A stretch of 64,000 nucleotides of DNA from NCBI RefSeq assembly GCF_008312835.1, contig NZ_VSKS01000004.1, forward strand, positions 186,001 through 250,000. The letters run 5' to 3'. This DNA comes from Streptomyces marokkonensis (GTDB lineage: Bacteria > Actinomycetota > Actinomycetes > Streptomycetales > Streptomycetaceae). Position 1 is the first letter of the stretch. Each line of letters opens with the position of its first letter. Made by a program: the position numbers and the translations under genes. The notes beneath the pieces are model-generated. The model was not told the DNA's origin. It ran no database searches and saw only the letters and a list, made by a program, of their open reading frames with translations. Positions 1 to 7,765 of this stretch are shown piece by piece.

Positions 1-426
1 CCCCCGGACGCCCTGAACTTCATGATCTGGGTGAGTACGGTGCCGGTGCTCCCGCTGCTCGCCCTCTCCCTGCTGCTGGAGGGCCCCTCGGCCGGCCTCG
101 ACGCGCTGCGCGGCCTGGACTGGCCGGGCGTGGGCACGGTGCTCTTCGTCGCCTGGGTCGCCACGGTGTTCGGCTTCGGCGCCTGGGGGTGGCTGCTGCG
201 CCGCCACCCCGCCTCCACGGTCGCTCCGTTCTCCCTGCTCGTCCCGGTCTTCGGCATGTCGTCGGCCGCCCTGTTCCTGGGCGAGTCGGTGACCCCGCTG
301 CGGTGGTGCGCGGCGGCCCTGCTGGTGGGCGGGGTGGCACTGGCGTCGGTGACGTTCCGCCGGCCGGCGGCGGTGCCGGTCCACCGGGCGGAGACGCCCG
401 CGGAGCCCTCCCGGGCCGCCCGGTGA
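1..426 (+). CDS. EamA-family transporter, C-terminal part (partial)
   Basis: The window opens inside this gene; the reading frame is open from base 1 to TGA at 424-426 and gives about 141 residues. They contain several hydrophobic helices (for example PVLPLLALSLLL, VGTVLFVAWVATVFGFGAWGWLL and LRWCAAALLVGGVALA) separated by short loops, ending in a Pro/Arg-rich cytoplasmic tail. The RRHPASTVAPFSLLVPVFGM stretch is typical of the second EamA repeat of drug/metabolite exporters of the O-acetylserine/cysteine type. The substrate cannot be told from this fragment, and the N-terminal half lies outside the window. Confidence 0.85.
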   Translation, partial: PPDALNFMIWVSTVPVLPLLALSLLLEGPSAGLDALRGLDWPGVGTVLFVAWVATVFGFGAWGWLLRRHPASTVAPFSLLVPVFGMSSAALFLGESVTPLRWCAAALLVGGVALASVTFRRPAAVPVHRAETPAEPSRAAR

Positions 427-460
427 GGAGAACCGGTCGCCCCGGCGAACGAAACACCCT

Positions 461-507
461 GGGGGCGCGGGGAACGGCGCGACCGGCCACGACGCATCCG
501 CACCCGG
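461..507. repeat. Dispersed intergenic repeat core, copy 1
   Basis: The motif GGGGCGCGGGGAACGGCGCG followed by AC and a CACGACGC-type tail. It recurs at 671-716 as part of the local duplication and again, diverged, at 1714-1757. From memory this motif is scattered through intergenic regions of many Streptomyces genomes; its function is unknown to me. Confidence 0.6.
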
Positions 508-670
508 CCACGCGGCCACCGCTCCGGGTTCTCCTCCGCACCCCCCGGAGGGTCAGGCGGCCTCGTTCAGCAGCCGTGCCAGGTGCTCGCGCCCCGGCGT
601 GAGCAGCCCCGGTGCCGCGTCCGGCTGGAGCGGCGGGTGGCGTCGAGGACGCCGGGGAACGAAACACCCT

Positions 671-716
671 GGGGCGCGGGGAACGGCGCGACCGGCCACG
701 ACGCATCCGCACCCGG
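671..716. repeat. Dispersed intergenic repeat core, copy 2
   Basis: Second copy of the G-rich intergenic motif, carried by the right half of the 165-bp duplication. It lies just downstream of the isomerase stop codon. Confidence 0.6.
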
Positions 717-761
717 CCACGCGGCCACCGCTCCGGGTTCTCCTCCGCACCCCCCGGAGGG

Positions 762-1562
762 TCAGGCGGCCTCGTTGAGCAGCCGTGCCAGGTGCTCGCG
801 CCCCCGCGTGAGCAGCCCCGGCAGCGGCGCGGCACCCTCGTACCAGCGCTTCTCGTACTCCCAGCAGAGCCAGCCGTCCCAGCTGTGCCGGGAGAGGACC
901 TCCACGACGTCGGTCAGCGGCAGGACACCGGCGCCGAGCGCGAGGGGGGTCCTGTCGTCGGCGGAGGCGATGTCCTTGACCTGGACGTAGCCGAGGTGGG
1001 GGGAGAGCGCCGCGAAGCTCTCCACGGGCTGCTCACCGCCCAGCCAGGTGTGCATCACGTCCCACAGGGCGCCCACCTGGCGGTGGCCGACCAGTCCCAG
1101 GACCCGCATCGCGTCGGCACCGGTGCGGTGCGAGTCATGGGTCTCCAGCAGGATGCGTACGCCGAGGTCGGCGGCGTACTCGGCGGCGGTGCCCAGCCGC
1201 CGCGCGGCCGTCGCGTCCGCCTCCTCGGGGCTCTGCCCGGCGTCACCGCCCGGGAAGACCCGGACGAAGGGCGCGCCGATGTCCCGGGCGAGGCCGAGGA
1301 GGGCCCGCAGCTCGGCGAGGACGGGTTCGTCCTCACCGGGCGCGGCGACCCGGGTGTACCCGGCGAGGCCCAGGATCTCGACGCCGGCCGCCTTGAACCC
1401 GGCGGCGACATCGGCACGTTGCCCGGGGGTGAGACCCGGGTGGACGGGTTCCTCGGGGTGGGCGCGCAACTCGACGCCGTGGTAGCCGTGCGTGGTCGCG
1501 AGGGCCGCCACCTCGGAGAGGGGCAGACCGGGAACGCCGAGAGTGGAGAACGCCAGCTTCAT
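762..1562 (-). CDS. Sugar phosphate isomerase/epimerase (xylose isomerase-like TIM barrel)
   Basis: 266 residues starting at ATG 1562 (MKLAFSTLGVPGLPLSEVAAL). The start is chosen because the family begins with this short beta strand; the open frame runs on to 1790 but that extension is low-complexity. The sequence has the alternating strand/helix pattern of the AP-endonuclease-2 superfamily, with metal-ligand candidates in GVELRAH, ILLETHDSH, WDVMHTW and YVQVKD. Members interconvert or dehydrate sugars and cyclitols using a divalent metal. It sits downstream of, and in the same direction as, the LacI gene at 1828-2874, 265 bp apart. The exact substrate is unknown. Its 3' end is duplicated downstream. 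Confidence 0.88.
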   Translation of the reverse strand: MKLAFSTLGVPGLPLSEVAALATTHGYHGVELRAHPEEPVHPGLTPGQRADVAAGFKAAGVEILGLAGYTRVAAPGEDEPVLAELRALLGLARDIGAPFVRVFPGGDAGQSPEEADATAARRLGTAAEYAADLGVRILLETHDSHRTGADAMRVLGLVGHRQVGALWDVMHTWLGGEQPVESFAALSPHLGYVQVKDIASADDRTPLALGAGVLPLTDVVEVLSRHSWDGWLCWEYEKRWYEGAAPLPGLLTRGREHLARLLNEAA

Positions 1563-1713
1563 GGAAACGGACCCTACCCGCGACCCCGGCCCCGACTCCT
1601 CCTTGCCACTCCGTTGTCGCAGCCCACGCACGCCGGACGCGCCGGCCGCGGATCTGCGCGCCCTCAGGACCACCCCGCGCCGGCCCCCTGGAACCCCGGC
1701 ACGGACACTCCCC

Positions 1714-1757
1714 GGGGGCGCGGGGAACTGCGCGACGAGCCCCCACGACCCGCACCC
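1714..1757. repeat. Dispersed intergenic repeat core, copy 3
   Basis: GGGGGCGCGGGGAACTGCGC followed by GAC and CCCACGACCCGCACCC, a diverged copy of the motif at 461 and 671. It lies in the gap between the isomerase start (1562) and the LacI stop (1828), which otherwise shows only C-rich sequence and no gene. Confidence 0.55.
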
Positions 1758-1827
1758 GGCGACGAACAAGCCCCCACCCCCGCCCCCCACCTCCGCCCGC
1801 CGCCCCCGAGCGACGGGCCCGGCCCGG

Positions 1828-2874
1828 TTACTCCCGCGGCCCCGCCGTCGACCCCCGCACCATCAACTCCCCGCGCACGACGGCGATCCCACCCGCCGGC
1901 GCCTCCTCCCGCCCCATCGCGATCCGCCCGGCCCGCGCCCCCGCCTCCGCCAGCGGCAACCGCACCGTCGTCAGCGCCGGCACCGCGTCGATGCTGAAGG
2001 GCAGATCGTCGAACCCGGCCACCGACACGTCGTCCGGAATCCGCAGCCCCGAGTCCCGCAGCGCCGCGCACGCCCCCAGCGCGACGGAGTCGTTCGCGGC
2101 GACCACGGCCGTCAACGACGGATCACGGCGCAGGAGTTCCAGCGTGGCCTCGTAGCCCGACCGCCGGTCGTACCGCCCGTGCACGGTCCACCGCGGGTCC
2201 TCCTCGATGCCGTGCGCGGCCAGCGCGGCCCGGTGGCCCTCGAGCCGGTGCCGGGTGGTCGTGCGTTCCTGGGGCCCCGCGATGTACCCCAGCCGCCGGT
2301 GCCCGAGGCCGATCAGATGCCCGGTGAGTTCCTGCCCGCCGCCGCGGTTGTCGAAGGTCAGCGCGATCGCCCCGGTCTCCGGTGCCTGCGGCCGCCCGCA
2401 CAGCACCACCCGCGTCCCGGCGTCCGCCAGCTTCCGCAGCTTCGCGTCCATCGCGGCCTGGTGCGGCGCGTCCTCGATCGCACCGCCGGTCAGTACCACC
2501 GCCGCCGCCCGCTGCCGCTGGAGCAGTGTGAGATAGGTGAGTTCGCGCTCGGGCGAGCCGCCCGTGTTGCACACGACCGCGAGTCTCTCCCCGCCCGCGC
2601 GCCCGCCCGGCCCCCCGATCTCCGCCTGGATCGCGCCGGCCATGATCCCGAAGAACGGGTCGGCGATGTCGTTCACCAGGATTCCGACCAGATCGGACGT
2701 GGCGGCGGCCAGGGCGCTGGCGGGTCCGTTGAGCACGTAGTCCAGTTCGTCCACGGCCTTCAGCACCCGCTCGCGGGTGGACGCGGCCACGGGGTAGTTC
2801 CCGTTGAGCACGCGCGACACCGTCGCGGGTGAGACCTGTGCGCGCGCCGCCACGTCCGCCAGGGTCACCGTCAT
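1828..2874 (-). CDS. LacI-family transcriptional regulator
   Basis: 348 residues. The N-terminus (residues 3-25, TLADVAARAQVSPATVSRVL) is a canonical LacI helix-turn-helix, followed by the hinge helix and a periplasmic-binding-protein-like effector domain (about 60-345) with the usual VAANDSVALGA and DDVSVAGFDD motifs. It is divergent from the oxidoreductase operon starting at 3123; a LacI-type dyad lies at 3017-3030 between them. It is therefore the likely local repressor of that operon, and perhaps of its own gene. The effector is probably a sugar or cyclitol derivative, which is inference from the neighbours. Confidence 0.93.
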   Translation of the reverse strand: MTVTLADVAARAQVSPATVSRVLNGNYPVAASTRERVLKAVDELDYVLNGPASALAAATSDLVGILVNDIADPFFGIMAGAIQAEIGGPGGRAGGERLAVVCNTGGSPERELTYLTLLQRQRAAAVVLTGGAIEDAPHQAAMDAKLRKLADAGTRVVLCGRPQAPETGAIALTFDNRGGGQELTGHLIGLGHRRLGYIAGPQERTTTRHRLEGHRAALAAHGIEEDPRWTVHGRYDRRSGYEATLELLRRDPSLTAVVAANDSVALGACAALRDSGLRIPDDVSVAGFDDLPFSIDAVPALTTVRLPLAEAGARAGRIAMGREEAPAGGIAVVRGELMVRGSTAGPRE

Positions 2875-3016
2875 GTCTCGTCCTCCGGTCGCGCGTCTCG
2901 TCGTGGTTCCGAGCAGACCCTACGGCTCCACGCCCGTTCGTTCGCCCCCTCGAACAAGTCAGGGGGCGTGACGGTCTTGTCCGGAGCGCCGTTCAGAGGC
3001 TAACTTCTCACTACAT

Positions 3017-3030
3017 AGAAAGCGCTTGCT
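3017..3030. promoter_or_regulatory. Putative LacI-type operator upstream of the Gfo/DUF993 operon
   Basis: AGAAAGCGCTTGCT contains the perfect dyad AAGCGCTT centred on CpG, the usual centre of LacI-family operators. It is about 93 bp upstream of the oxidoreductase start and about 140 bp upstream of the divergent regulator start. Confidence 0.6.
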
Positions 3031-3122
3031 GTGACGTTCACCAGTCGCCCGTCCCGCGACGGCCCCCGCCGCGTGACAGGTGGGGCGTACGCGGCGCGCG
3101 GACCGCGTACGAAGGGAACGAC

Positions 3123-4274
3123 GTGACACGCAAGACGGTGCGTATCGCCATGAACGGTGTGACCGGACGCATGGGTTACCGGCAGCACCTCGTCCGCTCC
3201 ATCCTGGCCCTGCGCGAGCAGGGCGGACTCGACCTCGGCGACGGCACCGTGCTGTGGCCGGAGCCGGTCCTGGTCGGCCGCCGCGAGCACGCGCTGAGGG
3301 CGCTCGCCGAACGCCACGGCCTCGACCACGTCTCCACCGACCTGGACGAGGTCCTCGCCGACGACAGCATCGACATCTACTTCGACGCACAGGTGACCTC
3401 CGCCCGCGAGGACGCCCTCAGGAAGGCGATCGCCGCCGGCAAGCACCTCTACACCGAGAAGCCCACCGCCACCGGCCTGGACGGCGCCCTGGAGCTCGCC
3501 CGCCTGGCGAACGCCGCCGGCGTCAAGCACGGCGTCGTCCAGGACAAGCTGTTCCTCCCCGGCCTGCTCAAGCTGAAGCGCCTGATCGACGGCGGCTTCT
3601 TCGGGCGGATCCTGTCCGTGCGCGGCGAGTTCGGCTACTGGGTCTTCGAGGGCGACTGGCAGGAGGCCCAGCGCCCGTCCTGGAACTACCGCGCCGAGGA
3701 CGGCGGCGGCATCGTCGTCGACATGTTCCCGCACTGGGAGTACGTGCTGCACGAGCTGTTCGGCCGCGTGAGGTCCGTCCAGGCCCTCACCGCCACCCAC
3801 GTCCCGCAGCGCTGGGACGAGAACGGCAAGCCCTACGACGCCACCGCCGACGACGCCGCCTACGGCGTCTTCGAACTGGACGGCGGCGCGATCGCCCAGA
3901 TCAACTCCTCCTGGGCGGTCCGCGTCAACCGCGACGAACTCGTCGAGTTCCAGGTCGACGGCACCGAGGGTTCCGCCGTCGCCGGGCTGCGCAACTGCCG
4001 CGTCCAGCACCGCTCCGCCACCCCCAAGCCGGTCTGGAACCCGGACATCCCCGTCACCGAGACCTTCCGCGACCAGTGGCAGGAGGTCCCCGACAACCAG
4101 GAGTTCGACAACGGCTTCAAGGCCCAGTGGGAGCTGTTCCTCAAGCACGTCTACGCCGACGCCCCCTACCACTGGGACCTGCTGGCCGGCGCCCGCGGCG
4201 TCCAGCTCGCCGAACTGGGCCTGAGGTCCTCGGCCGAGGGCCGCCGCCTCGACGTACCGGAGATCGCGCTGTGA
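3123..4274 (+). CDS. Gfo/Idh/MocA-family NAD(P)-dependent oxidoreductase
   Basis: 383 residues from GTG 3123, preceded by GAAGGGA 6-12 bases upstream; the longer upstream frame has no such support. The N-terminal Rossmann fold starts with RIAMNGVTGRMGY, and the family motif YTEKPTATG is at about residue 111. The C-terminal half is the alpha/beta substrate domain (EDGGGIVVDMFPHWEY). Family members oxidise or reduce sugars, inositols and their phosphates. Its TGA overlaps the GTG of the next gene by 4 bp (4271-4274), so the three genes 3123-6249 are translationally coupled, and all are probably controlled by the divergent LacI protein. Confidence 0.9.
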   Translation: MTRKTVRIAMNGVTGRMGYRQHLVRSILALREQGGLDLGDGTVLWPEPVLVGRREHALRALAERHGLDHVSTDLDEVLADDSIDIYFDAQVTSAREDALRKAIAAGKHLYTEKPTATGLDGALELARLANAAGVKHGVVQDKLFLPGLLKLKRLIDGGFFGRILSVRGEFGYWVFEGDWQEAQRPSWNYRAEDGGGIVVDMFPHWEYVLHELFGRVRSVQALTATHVPQRWDENGKPYDATADDAAYGVFELDGGAIAQINSSWAVRVNRDELVEFQVDGTEGSAVAGLRNCRVQHRSATPKPVWNPDIPVTETFRDQWQEVPDNQEFDNGFKAQWELFLKHVYADAPYHWDLLAGARGVQLAELGLRSSAEGRRLDVPEIAL

Positions 4275-5422
4275 CCCTCCACCTGCCCGACGCGAACGGC
4301 ACCCTCAGGGCCTACGAGCCCCGCACCGAGCCCTTCGCCCCGACCCCCGGCGCCCCCTTCACCTCCCGCACGGTCTTCTCGGCAGCGCACGTCGTCGCCG
4401 ACCCGTACGCCGACACCACCCCCGACTCGCCGGCGGCCGTCGACTGGGACGCCACCCTCGCCTTCCGCCGCCACCTGTGGTCGCACGGCCTGGGCGTCGC
4501 CGAGGCCATGGACACCGCGCAGCGCGGCATGGGCCTGGACTGGGCGGGCGCGGCCGAGCTGATCCGCCGCTCCGCCGCCGAGGCGAAGGCGGTCGGCGGC
4601 CGCATCGCCTGCGGCGTCGGCACCGACCAGCTCACCGGCGGCACCCTCGCCGAGGTCCGCGCGGCCTACGAGGAACAGCTCGCGGTCGTGGAGGAGTCGG
4701 GCGCGCAGGCCATCCTCATGGCGTCCCGCGCCCTCGCCGCGACGGCACAGGGCCCGGACGACTACCTGGAGGTCTACGGCCACCTGCTCCGCCAGTCCGC
4801 CGAGCCCGTGATCCTGCACTGGCTCGGCCCGATGTTCGACCCGGCGCTGGAGGGCTACTGGGGCTCGTCCGACCTCGACGCGGCCACCGGCACCTTCCTG
4901 GAGGTCATCGCCGCCCACCCCGACAAGGTCGACGGCATCAAGGTCTCCCTCCTGGACGCCCGCCGCGAGATCGACCTGCGCCGCCGCCTGCCGCGGGGCG
5001 TGCGCTGCTACACCGGCGACGACTTCCACTACCCCGAGCTGATCGCCGGCGACGAGCAGGGCTTCAGCCACGCCCTGCTCGGCGTCTTCGACCCGCTCGG
5101 CCCGCTCGCGGCGGAAGCGGTCCGCGTGCTCGACACCGGGAACACCGAGGGCTTCCGCGCCCTCCTCGACCCGACCGTCGCACTCTCCCGCCACCTCTTC
5201 CAGGCGCCCACCCGCTTCTACAAGACGGGCGTGGTCCTCCTCGCCTGGCTCGCGGGCCACCAGTCGCACTTCACGATGGTCGGCGGCCTGCAGTCGGCCC
5301 GCTCCCTGCCGCACCTCGCCCGCGCCTACGAACTCGCCGACGGACTCGGCCTGTTCCCCGACCCGAAGCTGGCCGAGGAGCGGATGAGGACCCTGCTGCA
5401 CCTGTACGGAGTGACCCCGTGA
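4271..5422 (+). CDS. DUF993 / dihydrodipicolinate synthase-like protein
   Basis: 383 residues from GTG 4271. The sequence is aldolase-like: an aromatic-rich N-terminal strap, then a TIM-barrel pattern with GTDQLTGG, VILHWLGPMFDP and DKVDGIKVSLLD, where the lysine at about residue 224 sits where class I DapA-type enzymes place their Schiff-base lysine. I recognise the protein as the DUF993 family, whose reaction I do not know. Being coupled between an oxidoreductase and a sugar isomerase, it probably cleaves or forms a C-C bond in a carbohydrate or cyclitol catabolic route. Assignment to the superfamily is good; the reaction is inference. Confidence 0.85.
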   Translation: MTLHLPDANGTLRAYEPRTEPFAPTPGAPFTSRTVFSAAHVVADPYADTTPDSPAAVDWDATLAFRRHLWSHGLGVAEAMDTAQRGMGLDWAGAAELIRRSAAEAKAVGGRIACGVGTDQLTGGTLAEVRAAYEEQLAVVEESGAQAILMASRALAATAQGPDDYLEVYGHLLRQSAEPVILHWLGPMFDPALEGYWGSSDLDAATGTFLEVIAAHPDKVDGIKVSLLDARREIDLRRRLPRGVRCYTGDDFHYPELIAGDEQGFSHALLGVFDPLGPLAAEAVRVLDTGNTEGFRALLDPTVALSRHLFQAPTRFYKTGVVLLAWLAGHQSHFTMVGGLQSARSLPHLARAYELADGLGLFPDPKLAEERMRTLLHLYGVTP

Positions 5423-6249
5423 CCGACCTCTCCCGCTTCAGCATCAACCAGATGACGGTCAGGCAGCTGTCCCTGCCGGACCTCGTCGACGCCTGCCGGG
5501 ACCTCGGCGTACCGGGCGTCGGCCTGTGGCGCGAGCCGGTCCAGGAGTACGGCGTCGGGGCGGCCGCGAAACTGGTCCGCGACGCGGGTCTGACGGTGAC
5601 GACACTGTGCCGCGGCGGCTTCCTCACCGCGAGCGACCCCGACGAGCGGGCGGCCGCCCTGGCCGACAACCGCCGCGCCGTCGACGAGGCGGCGACCCTC
5701 GGCACCGACACCCTGGTCCTGGTCTCCGGCGGGCTCCCGGCCGGTTCCAAGGACCTGCGCGGCGCCCGGGAACGCATCGCGGACGCGCTCGCCGAACTCG
5801 GCCCCTACGCCGGGGAGCACGGGGTGAGACTGGCCATCGAGCCGCTGCACCCCATGTTCGCCTCCGACCGCTGCGTGGTCTCCACCCTCGCGCAGGCCCT
5901 CGACCTCGCCGAGCGCTTCCCCGCCGGCCAGGTCGGCGTCACCGTCGACACGTACCACGTCTGGTGGGACGACACCGCGCCCGCGCAGATCGCCCGCGCG
6001 GGCGCCCAGGGCCGCATCCACACCTTCCAGCTCGCCGACTGGACCACCCCGCTGCCCGCGGGCGTCCTCAACGGCCGCGGCCAGATCGGCGACGGCGCGA
6101 TCGACATGCGGGAGTGGAAGGCCCACGTGGAGGCGGCCGGGTACACGGGCCCCATCGAGGTCGAACTCTTCAACGACGCGCTGTGGGCCCGGGACGGCCG
6201 CGAGGTCCTCGCCGAAACGGCGGCACGCTTCGTGGAACACGCGGCGTAG
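5419..6249 (+). CDS. Sugar phosphate isomerase/epimerase
   Basis: 276 residues from GTG 5419, overlapping the previous stop by 4 bp. It is a second AP-endonuclease-2-type TIM barrel in this region. Likely metal-binding and catalytic segments are LAIEPLHPM, VGVTVDTYHVWWD, IHTFQLADW and GPIEVELFND. The last gene of the coupled operon, it ends 150 bp before a strong hairpin. It probably acts on the same pathway intermediate as the oxidoreductase and DUF993 protein. It is only distantly similar in sequence to the isomerase at 762-1562, so the two are not a recent duplication. Confidence 0.88.
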   Translation: MTDLSRFSINQMTVRQLSLPDLVDACRDLGVPGVGLWREPVQEYGVGAAAKLVRDAGLTVTTLCRGGFLTASDPDERAAALADNRRAVDEAATLGTDTLVLVSGGLPAGSKDLRGARERIADALAELGPYAGEHGVRLAIEPLHPMFASDRCVVSTLAQALDLAERFPAGQVGVTVDTYHVWWDDTAPAQIARAGAQGRIHTFQLADWTTPLPAGVLNGRGQIGDGAIDMREWKAHVEAAGYTGPIEVELFNDALWARDGREVLAETAARFVEHAA

Positions 6250-6396
6250 GGACCCGCTCCCCGCCGTGCACGGCCCCACGGAAAAAATCACCCGCGGACC
6301 GTGCAACCCTCCCCGCACCTCGCGGGTCGTACTTCGCGTCAGGACTTCTGGGAGGGGACCCGGGGGGGACTCGAGGGGTTCTGACGGGGGAGGGAC

Positions 6397-6430
6397 CGAG
6401 GGGGCCCGGTCGACGGACCGGGCCCCCTCG
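6397..6430. terminator. Bidirectional terminator hairpin
   Basis: A perfect 15-bp stem (6397-6411 with 6416-6430) and a GACG loop. It lies between the convergent isomerase operon and rbsD and can serve both. A run of G-rich sequence (6349-6370) precedes it. Confidence 0.85.
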
Positions 6431-6450
6431 AGAGTGCGTCGGGCGGTGCC

Positions 6451-6840
6451 TCAGAAGAACACCCCGCAGCGCAGCAGCACGTTCGCGTACGGCCGTGCCT
6501 CACCGGTGCGGACGACGAGCCGCGCGCCGGCGCTCAGCTCCTTGAGCCGCTCGTGCGGCACCAGCGCGAGACCGGGGAAGTGGCCCGTCAGCAGGTCGGC
6601 CGCCGCCGGATTGGCGTCCCGTACCTCGGCCGCGGCCGTCGCGCCCTCCACCACCAGCTCCGCCAGCAGACCCTGGAGCACCTCGGCGAAGGAGGGCACC
6701 CCCGCCCGGAAGGCGAGGTCCACCACGCGCGGCCCGTCGGGAATCGGCATCCCGGCGTCGCACACCAGCACCCCGTCGCCGTGCCCGAGTTCGGCCAGGG
6801 CGCCGGAGAGGTGCCGGTTCAGGATTCCGTGCCTCTTCAC
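6451..6840 (-). CDS. rbsD: D-ribose pyranase
   Basis: 129 residues, the normal family length. It begins MKRHGILNRHLSGALAELGHGD with the catalytic histidine at residue 20, followed by DAGMPIP and a C-terminal RPYANVLLRCGVFF, the conserved tail of RbsD. It converts beta-pyranose ribose to the furanose form for ribokinase. It overlaps the rbsK stop by 4 bp and is the last gene of the operon. Confidence 0.95.
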   Translation of the reverse strand: MKRHGILNRHLSGALAELGHGDGVLVCDAGMPIPDGPRVVDLAFRAGVPSFAEVLQGLLAELVVEGATAAAEVRDANPAAADLLTGHFPGLALVPHERLKELSAGARLVVRTGEARPYANVLLRCGVFF

Positions 6841-7742
6841 AGCCCGGCGACCTCCGCCGCCGTCGGGAAGGACACCTGCGCCCCCTCCTTCGTGACCGTC
6901 GCCGCACCCACCCGGGCCGCGTACGCCGCCGCCTCGGCGAGCGGCTCGCCCGCGCCCAGCCGCCAGGCCAGCGCCGCGGTGAACGCGTCACCCGCACCGG
7001 TGGTGTCCACGGCGTGCACCGTGACGGAAGGAACCCGGGCCACGCCGTCCGCGGAGGCCACCAGCGCGCCCTCGCCGCCCAGCGTCACCACCACCGAACG
7101 GGGCCCCTTCGCCAGCAGCAGCCGCGCCCAGTCCTCCGGTTCGTCGCTCACCCCGGCGGCGTCGCCCAGAACGACCTTCGCCTCGTGCTCGTTGACGATC
7201 AGCGGGTCGCAGGCCGTCAGCACCTCCGCGGGAAGCGGACGCGGCGGGGACGGGTTCAGCACGAAGCGGCTGCCCGGCGCCAGGTTCCGCACCACCTCCA
7301 CCACCGTCTCCAGCGGGATCTCCAGCTGCGTGGACACCACCCGGGAGGCGTGGAAGAGGCTCGCGGCCGTCCGCACGTCCTGAGGTGTCAGCCGGCCGTT
7401 GGCGCCCGGGGAGACGACGATGCTGTTGTCCCCCGACGGGTCCACCGTGATCAGCGCGACCCCGGTCGGCGCCCCGCCCACCAGCACCCCCACCGTGTCC
7501 ACCCCGGCCGCCCGCTGCGAGTCGAGCAGCAGCCGCCCGTGCCCGTCGTCGCCGACCCGGGCCAGCAGGGCCGTACGGGCACCGAGCCGGGCGGCCGCGA
7601 CCGCCTGGTTCGCGCCCTTGCCGCCCGGGTGGACGGCCAGGTCGGAGCCGAGCACGGTCTCCCCGGCGCCCGGCCGGCGCTCGACACCGATCACCAGGTC
7701 GGCGTTGGCCGATCCGACGACCAGGAGGTCGTAGTCGTACAT
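6837..7742 (-). CDS. rbsK: Ribokinase
   Basis: 301 residues of the PfkB carbohydrate kinase family. It has the N-terminal substrate loop (GSANADLVIGVERRPGAGETV), the GGKGANQAVAAARLG motif and the C-terminal anion-hole/catalytic-base motif DTTGAGDAFTAALAWRLG. It phosphorylates D-ribose with ATP to ribose 5-phosphate in the cytoplasm. It lies 23 bp downstream of the transporter fusion and overlaps rbsD. Confidence 0.95.
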   Translation of the reverse strand: MYDYDLLVVGSANADLVIGVERRPGAGETVLGSDLAVHPGGKGANQAVAAARLGARTALLARVGDDGHGRLLLDSQRAAGVDTVGVLVGGAPTGVALITVDPSGDNSIVVSPGANGRLTPQDVRTAASLFHASRVVSTQLEIPLETVVEVVRNLAPGSRFVLNPSPPRPLPAEVLTACDPLIVNEHEAKVVLGDAAGVSDEPEDWARLLLAKGPRSVVVTLGGEGALVASADGVARVPSVTVHAVDTTGAGDAFTAALAWRLGAGEPLAEAAAYAARVGAATVTKEGAQVSFPTAAEVAGL

Positions 7743-7765
7743 GAATCGCTCCCCGATCCCGGACG

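Larger units (their letters stand above)
447..821. repeat. Direct duplication of the isomerase 3' end (copies 447-612 and 657-821)
   Basis: Two copies of about 165 bp lie 210 bp apart and differ by one G in a homopolymer and about two substitutions. The right copy contains the last codons and stop of the isomerase gene that ends at 762 plus its downstream flank. The left copy is a detached duplicate still encoding, on the minus strand, the tail TPGREHLARLLNEAA and a stop. The 45 bp between copies (613-656) look unrelated. This is a recent tandem duplication and fills most of the 427-761 gap; no intact gene lies in the gap. Confidence 0.93.

Noticed and set aside
6349-6376. G-run possibly forming a quadruplex
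   Set aside because: Runs of G are frequent at this GC content; the adjacent perfect hairpin explains the termination function without it.
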